A stretch of 64,000 nt of DNA. It comes from Ndongobacter massiliensis. GTDB taxonomy: Bacteria; Bacillota; Clostridia; Tissierellales; Peptoniphilaceae. A model generated the notes under the pieces. The model saw nothing but the letters and a program-made list of their open reading frames with translations, was not told the DNA's origin and ran no database searches. Shown piece by piece: positions 48,215-57,198 of the stretch (position 1 is its first letter; every line of letters starts with the position of its first letter). The position numbers were made by a program, and so were the translations under genes. The DNA lies in the NCBI RefSeq assembly GCF_900120375.1, contig NZ_LT635480.1, positions 682,001-746,000 of the forward strand. The letters run 5' to 3'.

Positions 48215-49126
48215 ATGACCGCTGCACTGATTATCGCTACCGGAAGAACCGAAGACAAAGACCGCTTTTCACCGGAGAGACAAATCGGAAATATTTCCGC
48301 CATTGAACGCATGGCTTTGCTGTTCCGGGTCGCGGGTATTTCGCGCATTGTCGTCGTTGGCGATGAAGAAAAGCTGCCGCAGAAATTTGCCTCTTCGATG
48401 AATTTGATTTTTCTGACCGTTCCCAGAGGTGTGGAAATGTTCGACAGCATCAAGGAAGGGCTTCGTTATTTACAGGGCAAGTGCACGAATGTCCTGCTTT
48501 CCTACGTCGATGTGCCGATGACTTCTTTAGAAACGGTCAAAGCCTTATTGGCAGCACGTGGGACCTGTGTCCCCTCCTACCGCGGACGTTGCGGTCATCC
48601 CATTCGCCTGAAGGAAGCCTGTTTTGAAGAAATTCTTTCGTACCATGGTCCGAACGGATTGAAAGGCGCGATGGACGCAGCCGGCATAAAACGGCAAATC
48701 ATTGACGTCGATGATGCGGGGATTTTGACAGATACCCGATCCGGGGTGTCGTATGAGGCGCTGGCGGCGGAACACGAGCTGTCGAAACTGCGAGCCTCCT
48801 TCAGAATGCGAATCAGCCGAGAAAAATGGTTCTACGGGCCCGGCGCCCATCAACTGTTGCAGTTGATCGACGAGTCCGGTTCCCTTTCGAGTGCCTGTGA
48901 ATATATGGGGATGTCCTACACCAAGGGGCGCAAAATCATCGCCCTCATGGAGCAGCAGCTCGGTGTGCCCGTATTGGAGACACAGCAAGGCGGAAAGACC
49001 GGTGGCGGATCGCGCTTGACAAAAGCCGCAAAAGAAGTCATGCGCCGCTATGATGCCTTTATTTCGGAAGCCGAACCTGCGCTGCAAAAAATCTTTCACA
49101 AGCACTTTGATGACTTGATGCCATAA
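48215..49126 (+). CDS. MobA/MocA-like nucleotidyltransferase domain fused to ModE-type DNA-binding domain
   Basis: A 303-residue two-domain protein. Residues 1-190 resemble the MobA/MocA nucleotidyltransferase fold (AALIIATGR, AGISRIVVVGDEEK, NVLLSYVDVPMTSLETVKAL, PSYRGRCGHPIRL). The nucleotide-binding loop, normally LAAGxSxRMGxxK, reads ATGRTEDKDRFSPERQ and has lost the expected pattern. Residues from about 200 match the ModE N-terminal winged helix: LLQLIDESGSLSSACEYMGM, SYTKGRKIIALMEQQLG and GGKTGGGSRLTKAAKEVM. I infer a molybdenum-linked regulator or bifunctional accessory protein. ATG 48215 follows AGGAGG; ATG 48194 lies before that ribosome site and is rejected. Confidence 0.85.
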   Translation: MTAALIIATGRTEDKDRFSPERQIGNISAIERMALLFRVAGISRIVVVGDEEKLPQKFASSMNLIFLTVPRGVEMFDSIKEGLRYLQGKCTNVLLSYVDVPMTSLETVKALLAARGTCVPSYRGRCGHPIRLKEACFEEILSYHGPNGLKGAMDAAGIKRQIIDVDDAGILTDTRSGVSYEALAAEHELSKLRASFRMRISREKWFYGPGAHQLLQLIDESGSLSSACEYMGMSYTKGRKIIALMEQQLGVPVLETQQGGKTGGGSRLTKAAKEVMRRYDAFISEAEPALQKIFHKHFDDLMP

Positions 49127-49170
49127 AGGTTGCAGAAAAACGATGTTATTCTCCATTGAACTTGCGGCGC

Positions 49171-49199
49171 AAAAAAAGGGGCCAAAGGACCCCTTTTTC
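49171..49199. terminator. Bidirectional terminator between the ModE-domain gene and rny
   Basis: AAAAAGGGG (49173-49181) pairs with CCCCTTTTT (49190-49198) with a short CCAAAGGA loop region. The A and T flanks give U-runs for both convergent transcripts. Confidence 0.88.
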
Positions 49200-49219
49200 T
49201 TTGAAGCTGTTTCCATCCC

Positions 49220-50764
49220 TTACTTCGCCACGTCGGTGGCACGGGTTTCGCGAATCAGGTTGATTTTGATTTGACCCGGATATTCGAGCTCATCTTCGAC
49301 TTTCTTCGCAATTTCATGGACCATGACGACCATCTGATCTTCGCTGACGCGATCCGGCTTCACCATAATGCGGATTTCACGTCCCGCCTGAATGGCGTAG
49401 GATTGCTCCACGCCGTCAAACGAGTTGGCAATTTGTTCAAGATCCTGCAGACGCTTGACGTAATTCTCCATGGATTCGCGTCGTGCGCCCGGGCGTGCCG
49501 CCGAAATTGCATCGGACGACTGGACCAGCAGCGCTTCGATCGTCGTCGGATCCGTATCGTTATGATGCGATTCGATACAATGAATCACTTCCCACGTTTC
49601 CTTGAACTTCTTGGCCGCTTTTACACCCAGTTCCACATGAGAACCTTCCACCTCGTGGTCGATCGCTTTGCCAATGTCATGCAATAATCCGCCGCGCTTT
49701 GCGACGCGGATATTGGCGCCGACTTCCTCGGCAAGCATGGCACAAATCTGTGCAACCTCAATGGAGTGCTCCAGCGCGTTCTGTCCGTACGATGTGCGAT
49801 ACTTGAGCTTGCCAAGCAGTTTGACCAGCTCCGGATGCATCGTCCGTATACCGACTTTCTCCAAGGCCATCTCCCCCGCTTCGCGAATGGAAGTATCGAC
49901 TTCCTCCTCTGCCTTTTGGTAGAGTTCCTCGATGCGTGTGGGGTGAATGCGCCCGTCGATGATCAGCTTTTCCAGTGCGACACGCGCTTTTTCCCGTCGA
50001 ACCGGGTCAAAGCATGAAATAACGACTGCCTGCGGCGTGTCATCAATAATCAAATCGACGCCGGTTAACAGCTCAAACGTGCGGATATTGCGTCCCTCGC
50101 GTCCGATGATGCGTCCTTTCATTTCATCGCCGGGCAATGTCACGACCGAAACGGTAGACTCCGCCACATAATCGGAGCTGTAGCGTTGAATCGTGCGCGT
50201 GACAATTTCCCTCGCAATTACATTGGACTGTTCACGCATCTGTTCTTCAAAGGCGCGCAGAATTGCCGCCTGATCGTGCACGGTGTCCTTGCGCACCTGA
50301 TCGAGAATGCGCTCCTGCGCTTCCTCGCGGGTCATCGCTGAAACGCGCAGCAATTCCTGCTGTTGCTCTTCAATCAGGGAATCGATTTGACGTTCTTTAT
50401 CCGCCATTTTTTTCAGGTTTTTTGTCACCTGCTCATTTTTGCGGTCGAGTTGATCCGCCTTTTTATCGATATTTTCTTCTTTTGCAAGAACGCGACGCTC
50501 CAGATCCTGGATTTCATCCAGTCGCTTTTGATTGCTGCGCTCCTGTTCCTCGCGCAGCCGATGCATCTGATCTTTCGCTTCCACAAGGGATTCGCGCTTT
50601 TTTGTCTCCGCCTCGCGATTGGCATCGTCTAAGATTTTCTGTGCGATCTCTTCCGCACTGCCAATACGCTGCGCATTCTTCTTTTTCCGATAGGCATTTC
50701 CGCCGAGAAAACCGATAACCAACACGGCGGGCAGTGCGAGATATAGAATCATATCTGTGGGCAT
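49220..50764 (-). CDS. rny: Ribonuclease Y
   Basis: The membrane-anchored endoribonuclease that starts bulk mRNA decay in Firmicutes. It has 514 residues, the usual length. One N-terminal membrane helix (about residues 5-22) is followed by a long charged coiled coil (to about 190). A KH domain contains GRIIGREGRNIRTFE, and the HD domain has the catalytic pair in GGLLHDIGKAIDHEVEGSH. The start at 50764 follows a full AAGGAGGTGAACT site. It lies 36 bases after recA, the normal neighbour in this group. Confidence 0.97.
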   Translation of the reverse strand: MPTDMILYLALPAVLVIGFLGGNAYRKKKNAQRIGSAEEIAQKILDDANREAETKKRESLVEAKDQMHRLREEQERSNQKRLDEIQDLERRVLAKEENIDKKADQLDRKNEQVTKNLKKMADKERQIDSLIEEQQQELLRVSAMTREEAQERILDQVRKDTVHDQAAILRAFEEQMREQSNVIAREIVTRTIQRYSSDYVAESTVSVVTLPGDEMKGRIIGREGRNIRTFELLTGVDLIIDDTPQAVVISCFDPVRREKARVALEKLIIDGRIHPTRIEELYQKAEEEVDTSIREAGEMALEKVGIRTMHPELVKLLGKLKYRTSYGQNALEHSIEVAQICAMLAEEVGANIRVAKRGGLLHDIGKAIDHEVEGSHVELGVKAAKKFKETWEVIHCIESHHNDTDPTTIEALLVQSSDAISAARPGARRESMENYVKRLQDLEQIANSFDGVEQSYAIQAGREIRIMVKPDRVSEDQMVVMVHEIAKKVEDELEYPGQIKINLIRETRATDVAK

Positions 50765-50800
50765 AGTTCACCTCCTTTCTCTAAGAATTTTTCAAAACAT

Positions 50801-51943
50801 TTATTCGTCTTTGTCGTCCTCCTGCAGCTCATCAAAATCGTCTTGTGCCCCGGATTCCTCATCATCCGAATCGGAATCGGAGAAGAAAGCATCCTCCGAG
50901 TTGGGGTCCGCAATTTTTGCGCGCACCGCTTCCTCGATCTCCTTTGTCAACTCCGGTTGTTCTTCCAGGAGCTTTTTGACGTTTTCTTTTCCCTGCGCCA
51001 ATTTATCTCCCTTGTAGTAGAACCAGGAGCCTGCTTTCTCGATGACTTCCAATTGTACGGCGGTCGCCAGAATCGCACCCGTTTTGGAGATTCCGGTGCC
51101 ATACATAATATCAAACTCCACTTGCTTAAATGGAGGAGCAACCTTATTTTTGACCACTTTGACTTTGGCAATCGAGCCATAGACGTGATCCTTATCGCGA
51201 ATTTGCTCGCCGCGGCGAATGCGCAGGCGCACACTGGAATAAAATTTCAGGGAAAGTCCGCCCGTGGTCACTTCTTCCGGGCCGTACGGACTGAATCCAC
51301 CGATCTTATGCCGCACCTGATTCAGGAAAATAACACAGGTGTTCGAACGTGCCACATTCGGCGTTAATTTGCGCAGTGCCTGACTCATGAGACGCGCAAG
51401 CAAACCGACATGCGTGTCCCCCATTTCGCCGCGAATTTCCGCACGCGGCACAAGCGCCGCCACCGAGTCGATGACGATGACATCGAGTGCGCTGGAGCGT
51501 ACGAGATGATCGACAATTTCCAATGCCTGCTCCCCGTCGTCCGGCTGGGAGAGAATCAGATTATCGACATCGACGCCAAGTGCCTTGGCATAGCCGATGT
51601 CCAGAGCATGTTCCGCATCAATAAATGCCCCCATGCCCCCCATTTTTTGTGCCTGGGCAATAATTTCCAAGGCCAGCGTGGTTTTCCCCGAACTCTCCGG
51701 TCCGAAAATTTCCACTACGCGTCCGCGCGGCACACCGCCGATGCCCAGCGCCAGATCCAGATTCAGTGCGCCGGTCGGAATCGCTTCGATTTCCTCGCGA
51801 GGGACGGATCCCATGCGCATAATGGAGCCCTTACCGTACACTTTCTCAATTTCTTTTAAGGCGTCGTTTAATGCGCGGTCGCGTTCCTTTTCATCGGTCG
51901 GACGCTTGAGCGCGATTTTATCTTTCATTACATTTCGTGCCAT
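50801..51943 (-). CDS. recA: Recombinase RecA
   Basis: The strand-exchange and LexA-coprotease protein, 380 residues including a long acidic tail (from about 340) rich in Asp/Glu/Ser. Walker A is GPESSGKTT (residues 81-89); Walker B and L1 regions ([37 protein letters not shown]) and L2 ([21 protein letters not shown], shortened here) are standard. The start at 51943 follows CGGAGGAAAGT. The 21-base gap after pgsA holds only a LexA half site (GAACAAA on the minus strand, 51955-51961), so control probably comes from upstream of ftsK or pgsA. Confidence 0.98.
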   Translation of the reverse strand: MARNVMKDKIALKRPTDEKERDRALNDALKEIEKVYGKGSIMRMGSVPREEIEAIPTGALNLDLALGIGGVPRGRVVEIFGPESSGKTTLALEIIAQAQKMGGMGAFIDAEHALDIGYAKALGVDVDNLILSQPDDGEQALEIVDHLVRSSALDVIVIDSVAALVPRAEIRGEMGDTHVGLLARLMSQALRKLTPNVARSNTCVIFLNQVRHKIGGFSPYGPEEVTTGGLSLKFYSSVRLRIRRGEQIRDKDHVYGSIAKVKVVKNKVAPPFKQVEFDIMYGTGISKTGAILATAVQLEVIEKAGSWFYYKGDKLAQGKENVKKLLEEQPELTKEIEEAVRAKIADPNSEDAFFSDSDSDDEESGAQDDFDELQEDDKDE

Positions 51944-51964
51944 ACTTTCCTCCGTTTGTTCTCG

Positions 51965-52513
51965 TTAAATATTGTTCAGATCGAGTACCTGATGATTCTT
52001 TGCTATGTAGTCAATCGCCGAAATTACCGTAAAGACGACGGCAATGCCTAAGAGCACCTCCGCAATAGCCGGCTTTGTTGAAAATAGCGCCGGAATTGTA
52101 TTTTGTAGAAGAAAACAGACGATGGACAACATTTGTGTTGCCGTTTTGTACTTGCCCCATTGGGAAGCCGCAATGGTGACGCCGCTTGATGCGGCAACCG
52201 TGCGAAATCCCGTAATCATAAGTTCCCTGGAAACAATGAGAAGAACGACCCATCCGGGGATATATCCCGACTCTGCCAGCAAAATGAATGCCGCTTGTGT
52301 CAATAACTTGTCCACTAGGGGGTCTAAAAACTTCCCAAATGTGGTGATCAATCCCCGACTGCGTGCGATCCACCCGTCCAGCCAATCCGTCAGCGATGCA
52401 ACGATAAACAGCAGCGCCGGAATCGGGCTGTCCAAACCCACCGTGTAATAGGCAACGACGAAAACAGGAATGAGAAACAGGCGAAGCAGTGTAATTTTAT
52501 TCGCTGTATTCAT
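51965..52513 (-). CDS. pgsA: CDP-diacylglycerol-glycerol-3-phosphate 3-phosphatidyltransferase
   Basis: Makes phosphatidylglycerol phosphate in the membrane. The 182-residue protein carries the CDP-alcohol phosphotransferase motif D-x2-DG-x2-AR-x8-G-x3-D-x3-D, beginning at D43 (DWLDGWIARSRG, then GKFLDPLVDK), and about four to five membrane segments. Three clustered ATGs exist (52528, 52519, 52513). GAGGGG lies six bases before 52513, so I chose that. The start overlaps the ftsK stop by 17 bases. pgsA-recA-rny is a common order in clostridia. Confidence 0.95.
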   Translation of the reverse strand: MNTANKITLLRLFLIPVFVVAYYTVGLDSPIPALLFIVASLTDWLDGWIARSRGLITTFGKFLDPLVDKLLTQAAFILLAESGYIPGWVVLLIVSRELMITGFRTVAASSGVTIAASQWGKYKTATQMLSIVCFLLQNTIPALFSTKPAIAEVLLGIAVVFTVISAIDYIAKNHQVLDLNNI

Positions 52514-54857
52514 CGACATCCCCCTCATAAATCAAAACCGGACGCGGCTTGGATCCGTCCTGCGGTCCGACCGCCCCCATGGCTTCCAATTCATCGACAA
52601 TGCGCCCCGCGCGCGAATATCCGATGCGAAAGCGGCGTTGCAATCCGCTGATGGAAGTCGTCTTTTCATGCTTGATAAAGTCAATGACTTCTTCCAACAG
52701 TTCATCCTGCGGTCCGTCCGCTGTCAGGTCGGCCTCTTTGCCCCCCTTATCGACAGAGAGGGCAAGGTCCGCATCGTATTGCACGGTGTGCTTTTCTTTG
52801 ATATACGCAACGATATTCGCCACTTCGCGATCGCTGACAAAGGCGCCCTGTAAGCGCTTCGGCTTTGAAAAATTCGCCGGGTAGTAGAGCATATCCCCTT
52901 TGCCCAACAGTTTTTCCGCGCCCGCCATATCCAATATGGTCCGGGAATCGATGGAAGAGGAGACCTGAAAGGAAATCCGAGAAGGAATATTCGCCTTGAT
53001 CGTGCCCGTGATGACATCCACCGAGGGACGTTGCGTCGCAATAATGAGGTGAATCCCGCACGCGCGCGCCATCTGCGCCAATCGCGTGATATGCGCTTCG
53101 ACGTCTTTGGAAGCGACCATCATTAAGTCGGACAGCTCGTCCACAATGACCACCACATAGGGCAGATTTTCCATATCCTCGTCGAGTGCCTGCTTTTCCC
53201 GATACCCTTTAATATCGCGAACGGCAAATTGGGAAAAGAGCTTAAAACGCCGCTCCATCTCCTGTACCGCCATATAGAGCGCGCGACTCGCCTTTTTCGG
53301 GTCGGTCACAACCGGAATCAGCAGGTGCGGGATATCGCTGTACACAGACAGCTCCACGACCTTCGGATCAATCAGAATTAGGCGCACATCCTGCGGCGTA
53401 TAGCGATAGAGAATGCTCATAATGATGGTATTGATGCACACCGATTTTCCCGAGCCGGTCGCCCCGGCAATAAGCAAGTGCGGCATTTTTGCGATGCTGG
53501 CGATTTGTGGCTGTCCGGAAATGCTTTTTCCAAGCGCCATGGGCAGCACATCTTTGCTTTTTTGAAACGCGTCGGTCTGTAAAATTTCCCGCAAAAGGAC
53601 ATCGTCTTTTTCGCGATTCGGTACTTCCACACCAACATAGGGCTTTCCGGGAATCGGCGCTTCAATGCGAATATCCGCCGCGGCAAGTGCCAGTGACAGA
53701 TCGTCCGCCAGATTGACGATGCGACTGACTTTCACACCAGATTGCGGTTTCAATTCGAAGCAGGTAACCGTCGGGCCTCGATCGATGGAAACCACCTGCG
53801 ATTCGATGCCGAAACTGGAAAGCGTCTTTTCAATAATTTGCGCATTTTTTCGGAGCACTGCTTCGTCCGTCGCCCCTGCGCCCTTCGGAAGTCGCAACAA
53901 TTCCAATGGCGGCGGCGTATAGAGCGCCGGTTCTTCTTCCATTTCCAGTCCCAGCGACTCCACATCCATCTGCTTGGGCGGCACCGGGCGCTTCAAAACT
54001 TCCGCCGGTTCGCGCGGCGCCGCAGAAGGCGCCTCTTCTGGTACCCGGGGAGCCGCTTTGCTTTCCGTTTGCAGCTCTTCGGCATAGTTATTGATTCGCA
54101 CCATGGTCGCTTCTTTAGACGGCGCCTCCGCTGCCGCTTCCGCTACGGTGTCGGTAGGAGGCGATTCCTCCTCCAGCGCCCGGGTGGAGCGCATCTCCCG
54201 GCGCTGCTGCGCGCGCTCCTGATGCCTTTGGTGCGCCTTTTGCACGCGGCGCGCGCCCCGCTTTCCCACATGAAAAAGCCCGTCGCGCAAAGCGCCCAAA
54301 AGCGCCACCACGCCTTGCACGAATTTCGTCAGAAATGCCGTCAAAGGAATGGAAAAAAGGTGCAGCACAAAAAGCAGGAGAATCAGCGCGCTTAAAACGT
54401 AGATGCCGATTTTTCCGATTGCCTTCGACAGAAAAAAACTGAACAATGCGCCGAAAAATCCCGCGCCGCTATGCGTTGCCCCGCGCTCCGCACCCATGTC
54501 CAGAGACGTCTGCAAGGTCCCGCCGGGCAGTTGGTGCACGCCCACAATGAGAAGGAAGCAGAAAAAGAGCGTACCGAGATAGAGCAGCGTTCCCGCTAAT
54601 TTTCCATGAAATTTATCATAAATTGCCGGAACATACAGCAACAGAAAAAGCGGCGGAACCGCCGGAGCACCCGCACCAAAAAGGCGATAAAAGAAACCGC
54701 CCACGGTTCTTCCCAACACCCCCGTATGCGGCTGAAAATAGATCGCAATGGAAACCAGAAGAAAGAGCGCTACGCCGATTGCTGCAGCAACTTGCCTATT
54801 TCGTTGTTGTCGTACCGTTTTTGACGGTGTGCGTCGCTTCGACATCTTTTGCGCCAT
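52497..54857 (-). CDS. ftsK: DNA translocase FtsK/SpoIIIE
   Basis: A septum-located motor that pumps chromosomal DNA, 786 residues. Four hydrophobic segments occupy about residues 25-170. A Glu/Ala/Pro-rich linker runs to about 310. The motor follows with Walker A IAGATGSGKSVCINT (about 463), Walker B YVVVIVDELSDLMM and IIATQRPSVDVITG. The gamma winged helix, which reads polar DNA sequences, is at the C-terminus (ISGLQRRFRIGYSRAGRIVDELE). The start at 54857 follows AAGGAGGGAAC. Sporulation cannot be inferred from this gene alone. Confidence 0.96.
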   Translation of the reverse strand: MAQKMSKRRTPSKTVRQQRNRQVAAAIGVALFLLVSIAIYFQPHTGVLGRTVGGFFYRLFGAGAPAVPPLFLLLYVPAIYDKFHGKLAGTLLYLGTLFFCFLLIVGVHQLPGGTLQTSLDMGAERGATHSGAGFFGALFSFFLSKAIGKIGIYVLSALILLLFVLHLFSIPLTAFLTKFVQGVVALLGALRDGLFHVGKRGARRVQKAHQRHQERAQQRREMRSTRALEEESPPTDTVAEAAAEAPSKEATMVRINNYAEELQTESKAAPRVPEEAPSAAPREPAEVLKRPVPPKQMDVESLGLEMEEEPALYTPPPLELLRLPKGAGATDEAVLRKNAQIIEKTLSSFGIESQVVSIDRGPTVTCFELKPQSGVKVSRIVNLADDLSLALAAADIRIEAPIPGKPYVGVEVPNREKDDVLLREILQTDAFQKSKDVLPMALGKSISGQPQIASIAKMPHLLIAGATGSGKSVCINTIIMSILYRYTPQDVRLILIDPKVVELSVYSDIPHLLIPVVTDPKKASRALYMAVQEMERRFKLFSQFAVRDIKGYREKQALDEDMENLPYVVVIVDELSDLMMVASKDVEAHITRLAQMARACGIHLIIATQRPSVDVITGTIKANIPSRISFQVSSSIDSRTILDMAGAEKLLGKGDMLYYPANFSKPKRLQGAFVSDREVANIVAYIKEKHTVQYDADLALSVDKGGKEADLTADGPQDELLEEVIDFIKHEKTTSISGLQRRFRIGYSRAGRIVDELEAMGAVGPQDGSKPRPVLIYEGDVDEYSE

Positions 54858-54874
54858 GTTCCCTCCTTCAGACT

Positions 54875-54909
54875 ATTATAACACAAAGGACGGACCATGC
54901 GGTCCGCCC
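54875..54909 (-). promoter_or_regulatory. Hairpin and TATAAT box between pnp and ftsK
   Basis: On the minus strand a GGGCGGACC/GGTCCGTCC hairpin (54888-54909) follows pnp, then only three T, so it is a weak terminator at best. A TATAAT box lies at 54875-54880, 18 bases before the ftsK ATG, without a recognisable -35. Confidence 0.35.
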
Positions 54910-54928
54910 GATTCTGAGGAGTCCCTTT

Positions 54929-57106
54929 TTAGCGTCGTTTTCCGCGCTCTGCGGCATAGCGTTCCGGACGTCTTGGATGTTCGTGCCGTTCTTCTCCACC
55001 GTGTCCATGCTCGCGCGGCAAAAGTGCCTTGCGTGAGAGATTCACACGTCCCTGATCGTCGATTTCGATGACTTTGACCTTTACGGGATCGCCGACATTC
55101 AGCACATCTTCCACTTTATCGATGCGCTCATTCGCAATCTTCGAAATATGGATCATCCCTTCTTTTCCGCCACCGATGTCGACAAAGGCGCCAAATTTGA
55201 GAATGCGAACCACTGTGCCGTCGTAAATGTCTCCGACCTCCACTTCGCGTACGATGGCTTGGATCATTTCCAAGGCCCGTTCACCGCTTTCCCCGTCTGG
55301 TGCCGTTACGGTGATGTGACCATCATCTTCCGTATCGATTTTTACCCCCGTTGCATCAATGATGCCGTTGATCGTCTTGCCGCCCTTTCCGATGACGTCG
55401 CGCACTTTTTCTGGATCGACGTCGATCGCGTAAATGCGCGGCGCAAAACGCGAGAGCGCTTCCCTCGGCTGTGCGATGGCAGCGGTCAGCACATCAAGAA
55501 TCTGTAAGCGCGCCTTCTTTGCCTGCGCCAGAGCCACTTCCATGATGGCGCGATCAATACCTTGAATTTTAATATCCATCTGGAGGGCGGTAATGCCGTC
55601 TGCCGTTCCCGCGACCTTGAAGTCCATGTCGCCCAGATGATCTTCCAATCCCTGAATATCCGTGAGAATGGAGGTGTATTCCCCTTCTTTGATCAGCCCC
55701 ATCGCAATACCGGCGACGGGTTTTTTAATGGGTACGCCGGCGTCCATCAGGGAAAGCGTGGAGCCGCAAATCGAGGCCTGCGAGCTGGACCCGTTGGAGC
55801 TGAGCACTTCTGAAACGACGCGAATGGTGTACGGAAAACTGGCCGCATCAGGAAGCACCGGTACCAGCGCGCGCTCGGCGAGGTGTCCATGTCCGATTTC
55901 GCGACGTCCCGGCGAACGCAGCGGACGCGTATCGCCGACGCAGAACGGCGGGAAGTTGTACTGATGATAGTAGCGTTTGACAATCTCTTCTTTGTGCAGC
56001 CCGTCGATATACTGCACATCCGACGGTCCGGCAAGGGTTACGACCGAAAGAACTTGGGTCTGCCCGCGGCGGAAAAGCCCCGATCCGTGGGCACGCGGCA
56101 ATAAGCCAACTTCCGCTTCCAAAGGACGTACCTCATCCATGGCACGGCCGTCCGAACGAACTTTCTCGACGGTAATGAGCCGGCGCACTTCATCGCGGAC
56201 GATCTCTTCGAGGACCGCATCGATGTCTTTTTTCTCTTTCGCATATTCTTCCGGATCGGCAGACTCGAAAATCTCGAAGGTTTCTTTTTTAATTGCGTCA
56301 ATGCCGTCTTCCCGCACCATTTTATTGTCTGTGCGCAGTGCGGCAAGCAGACGATCCTTAGCAATGCGCTCGACGCGCTCGCGCAGCTCATCGGACGGAC
56401 GGTGTACGGTGTACTCCATTTTTTCTTTGCCCGCAGTGCGAACAATCTCTTTCATAAAACGGCAAATGGATTGAATCTCGCGATGCCCGTAGAGAATGGC
56501 GCCAAGCATCACATCTTCCGAAAGCTCATTGGCGCCCGCTTCCACCATCATAATGGCTTCTTCGGTACCGGCAACGGTCAAATTGAGTTCGGAGACGGCA
56601 AGCTGTTCCTCCGAGGGATTGATCAAATAATTTCCGTCAATATAACCGACAATGACGGCACCAATTGGCCCGTCAAACGGAATATCCGACGTGGAAAGCG
56701 CAACGGATGCGCCGTTCATCGCACAGATTTCCGGTGGATTTTCGCCATCCACGCTGAGTACCGTGGCAATCACCTGTACATCGTTATGAAATCCCTCCGG
56801 AAACAGCGGACGAATCGGTCGATCCATCTGCCGCGCATTGAGCGTCGCCTCTTGGGAGCCGCGCCCTTCCCGCTTGATATACCCACCGGGCACGCGACCC
56901 ACCGCGTACAGTTTTTCCTGATATTCACAGGTCAGTGGAAAAAAATCGACCCCTTCGCGCGCTTCCTTCGACGCGACTGCGGTAACGAGCACCATGGTAT
57001 CCCCGGCGCGGACGATACACTCCCCGTTGGCCTGTTCGGCAACTTTTCCCATGGTAATGGAAAAAGAATTTTCTGTGACATCGGACTGATAATGAAATTC
57101 CTGCAT
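54929..57106 (-). CDS. pnp: Polyribonucleotide nucleotidyltransferase (PNPase)
   Basis: A 3'-to-5' phosphorolytic exoribonuclease, 725 residues. It has two RNase PH domains (the second contains RRGQTQVLSVVTLAG and SPGRREIGHGHLAERAL), then a KH domain (DPEKVRDVIGKGGKTINGI) and an S1 domain (GDIYDGTVVRILKFGAFVDI). A His/Arg-rich tail (HGHGGEERHEHPRRPERY) ends the protein. The start at 57106 follows TCAGGAGGGGTT. In this group pnp normally follows rpsO directly; here a nitrilase-family gene lies between them. Confidence 0.97.
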   Translation of the reverse strand: MQEFHYQSDVTENSFSITMGKVAEQANGECIVRAGDTMVLVTAVASKEAREGVDFFPLTCEYQEKLYAVGRVPGGYIKREGRGSQEATLNARQMDRPIRPLFPEGFHNDVQVIATVLSVDGENPPEICAMNGASVALSTSDIPFDGPIGAVIVGYIDGNYLINPSEEQLAVSELNLTVAGTEEAIMMVEAGANELSEDVMLGAILYGHREIQSICRFMKEIVRTAGKEKMEYTVHRPSDELRERVERIAKDRLLAALRTDNKMVREDGIDAIKKETFEIFESADPEEYAKEKKDIDAVLEEIVRDEVRRLITVEKVRSDGRAMDEVRPLEAEVGLLPRAHGSGLFRRGQTQVLSVVTLAGPSDVQYIDGLHKEEIVKRYYHQYNFPPFCVGDTRPLRSPGRREIGHGHLAERALVPVLPDAASFPYTIRVVSEVLSSNGSSSQASICGSTLSLMDAGVPIKKPVAGIAMGLIKEGEYTSILTDIQGLEDHLGDMDFKVAGTADGITALQMDIKIQGIDRAIMEVALAQAKKARLQILDVLTAAIAQPREALSRFAPRIYAIDVDPEKVRDVIGKGGKTINGIIDATGVKIDTEDDGHITVTAPDGESGERALEMIQAIVREVEVGDIYDGTVVRILKFGAFVDIGGGKEGMIHISKIANERIDKVEDVLNVGDPVKVKVIEIDDQGRVNLSRKALLPREHGHGGEERHEHPRRPERYAAERGKRR

Positions 57107-57165
57107 AACCCCTCCTGACCGACCTTTCTTTGCCGGCTTCTTTCTACATTTTGTATATTCGCCCC

Positions 57166-57194
57166 ATTATAACGCATTTTCCCGGGGAATGCAC
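57166..57194 (-). promoter_or_regulatory. Probable promoter of pnp
   Basis: TATAAT on the minus strand at 57166-57171 within the 92-base gap before pnp. The -35 candidate at a 17-base spacing (GTGCAT, 57189-57194) is weak. Confidence 0.45.
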
Positions 57195-57198
57195 TGCC

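Noticed and set aside
51944-51964. LexA box before recA
   Set aside because: Only a half site (GAACAAA) is present; the second half does not match GTTC.
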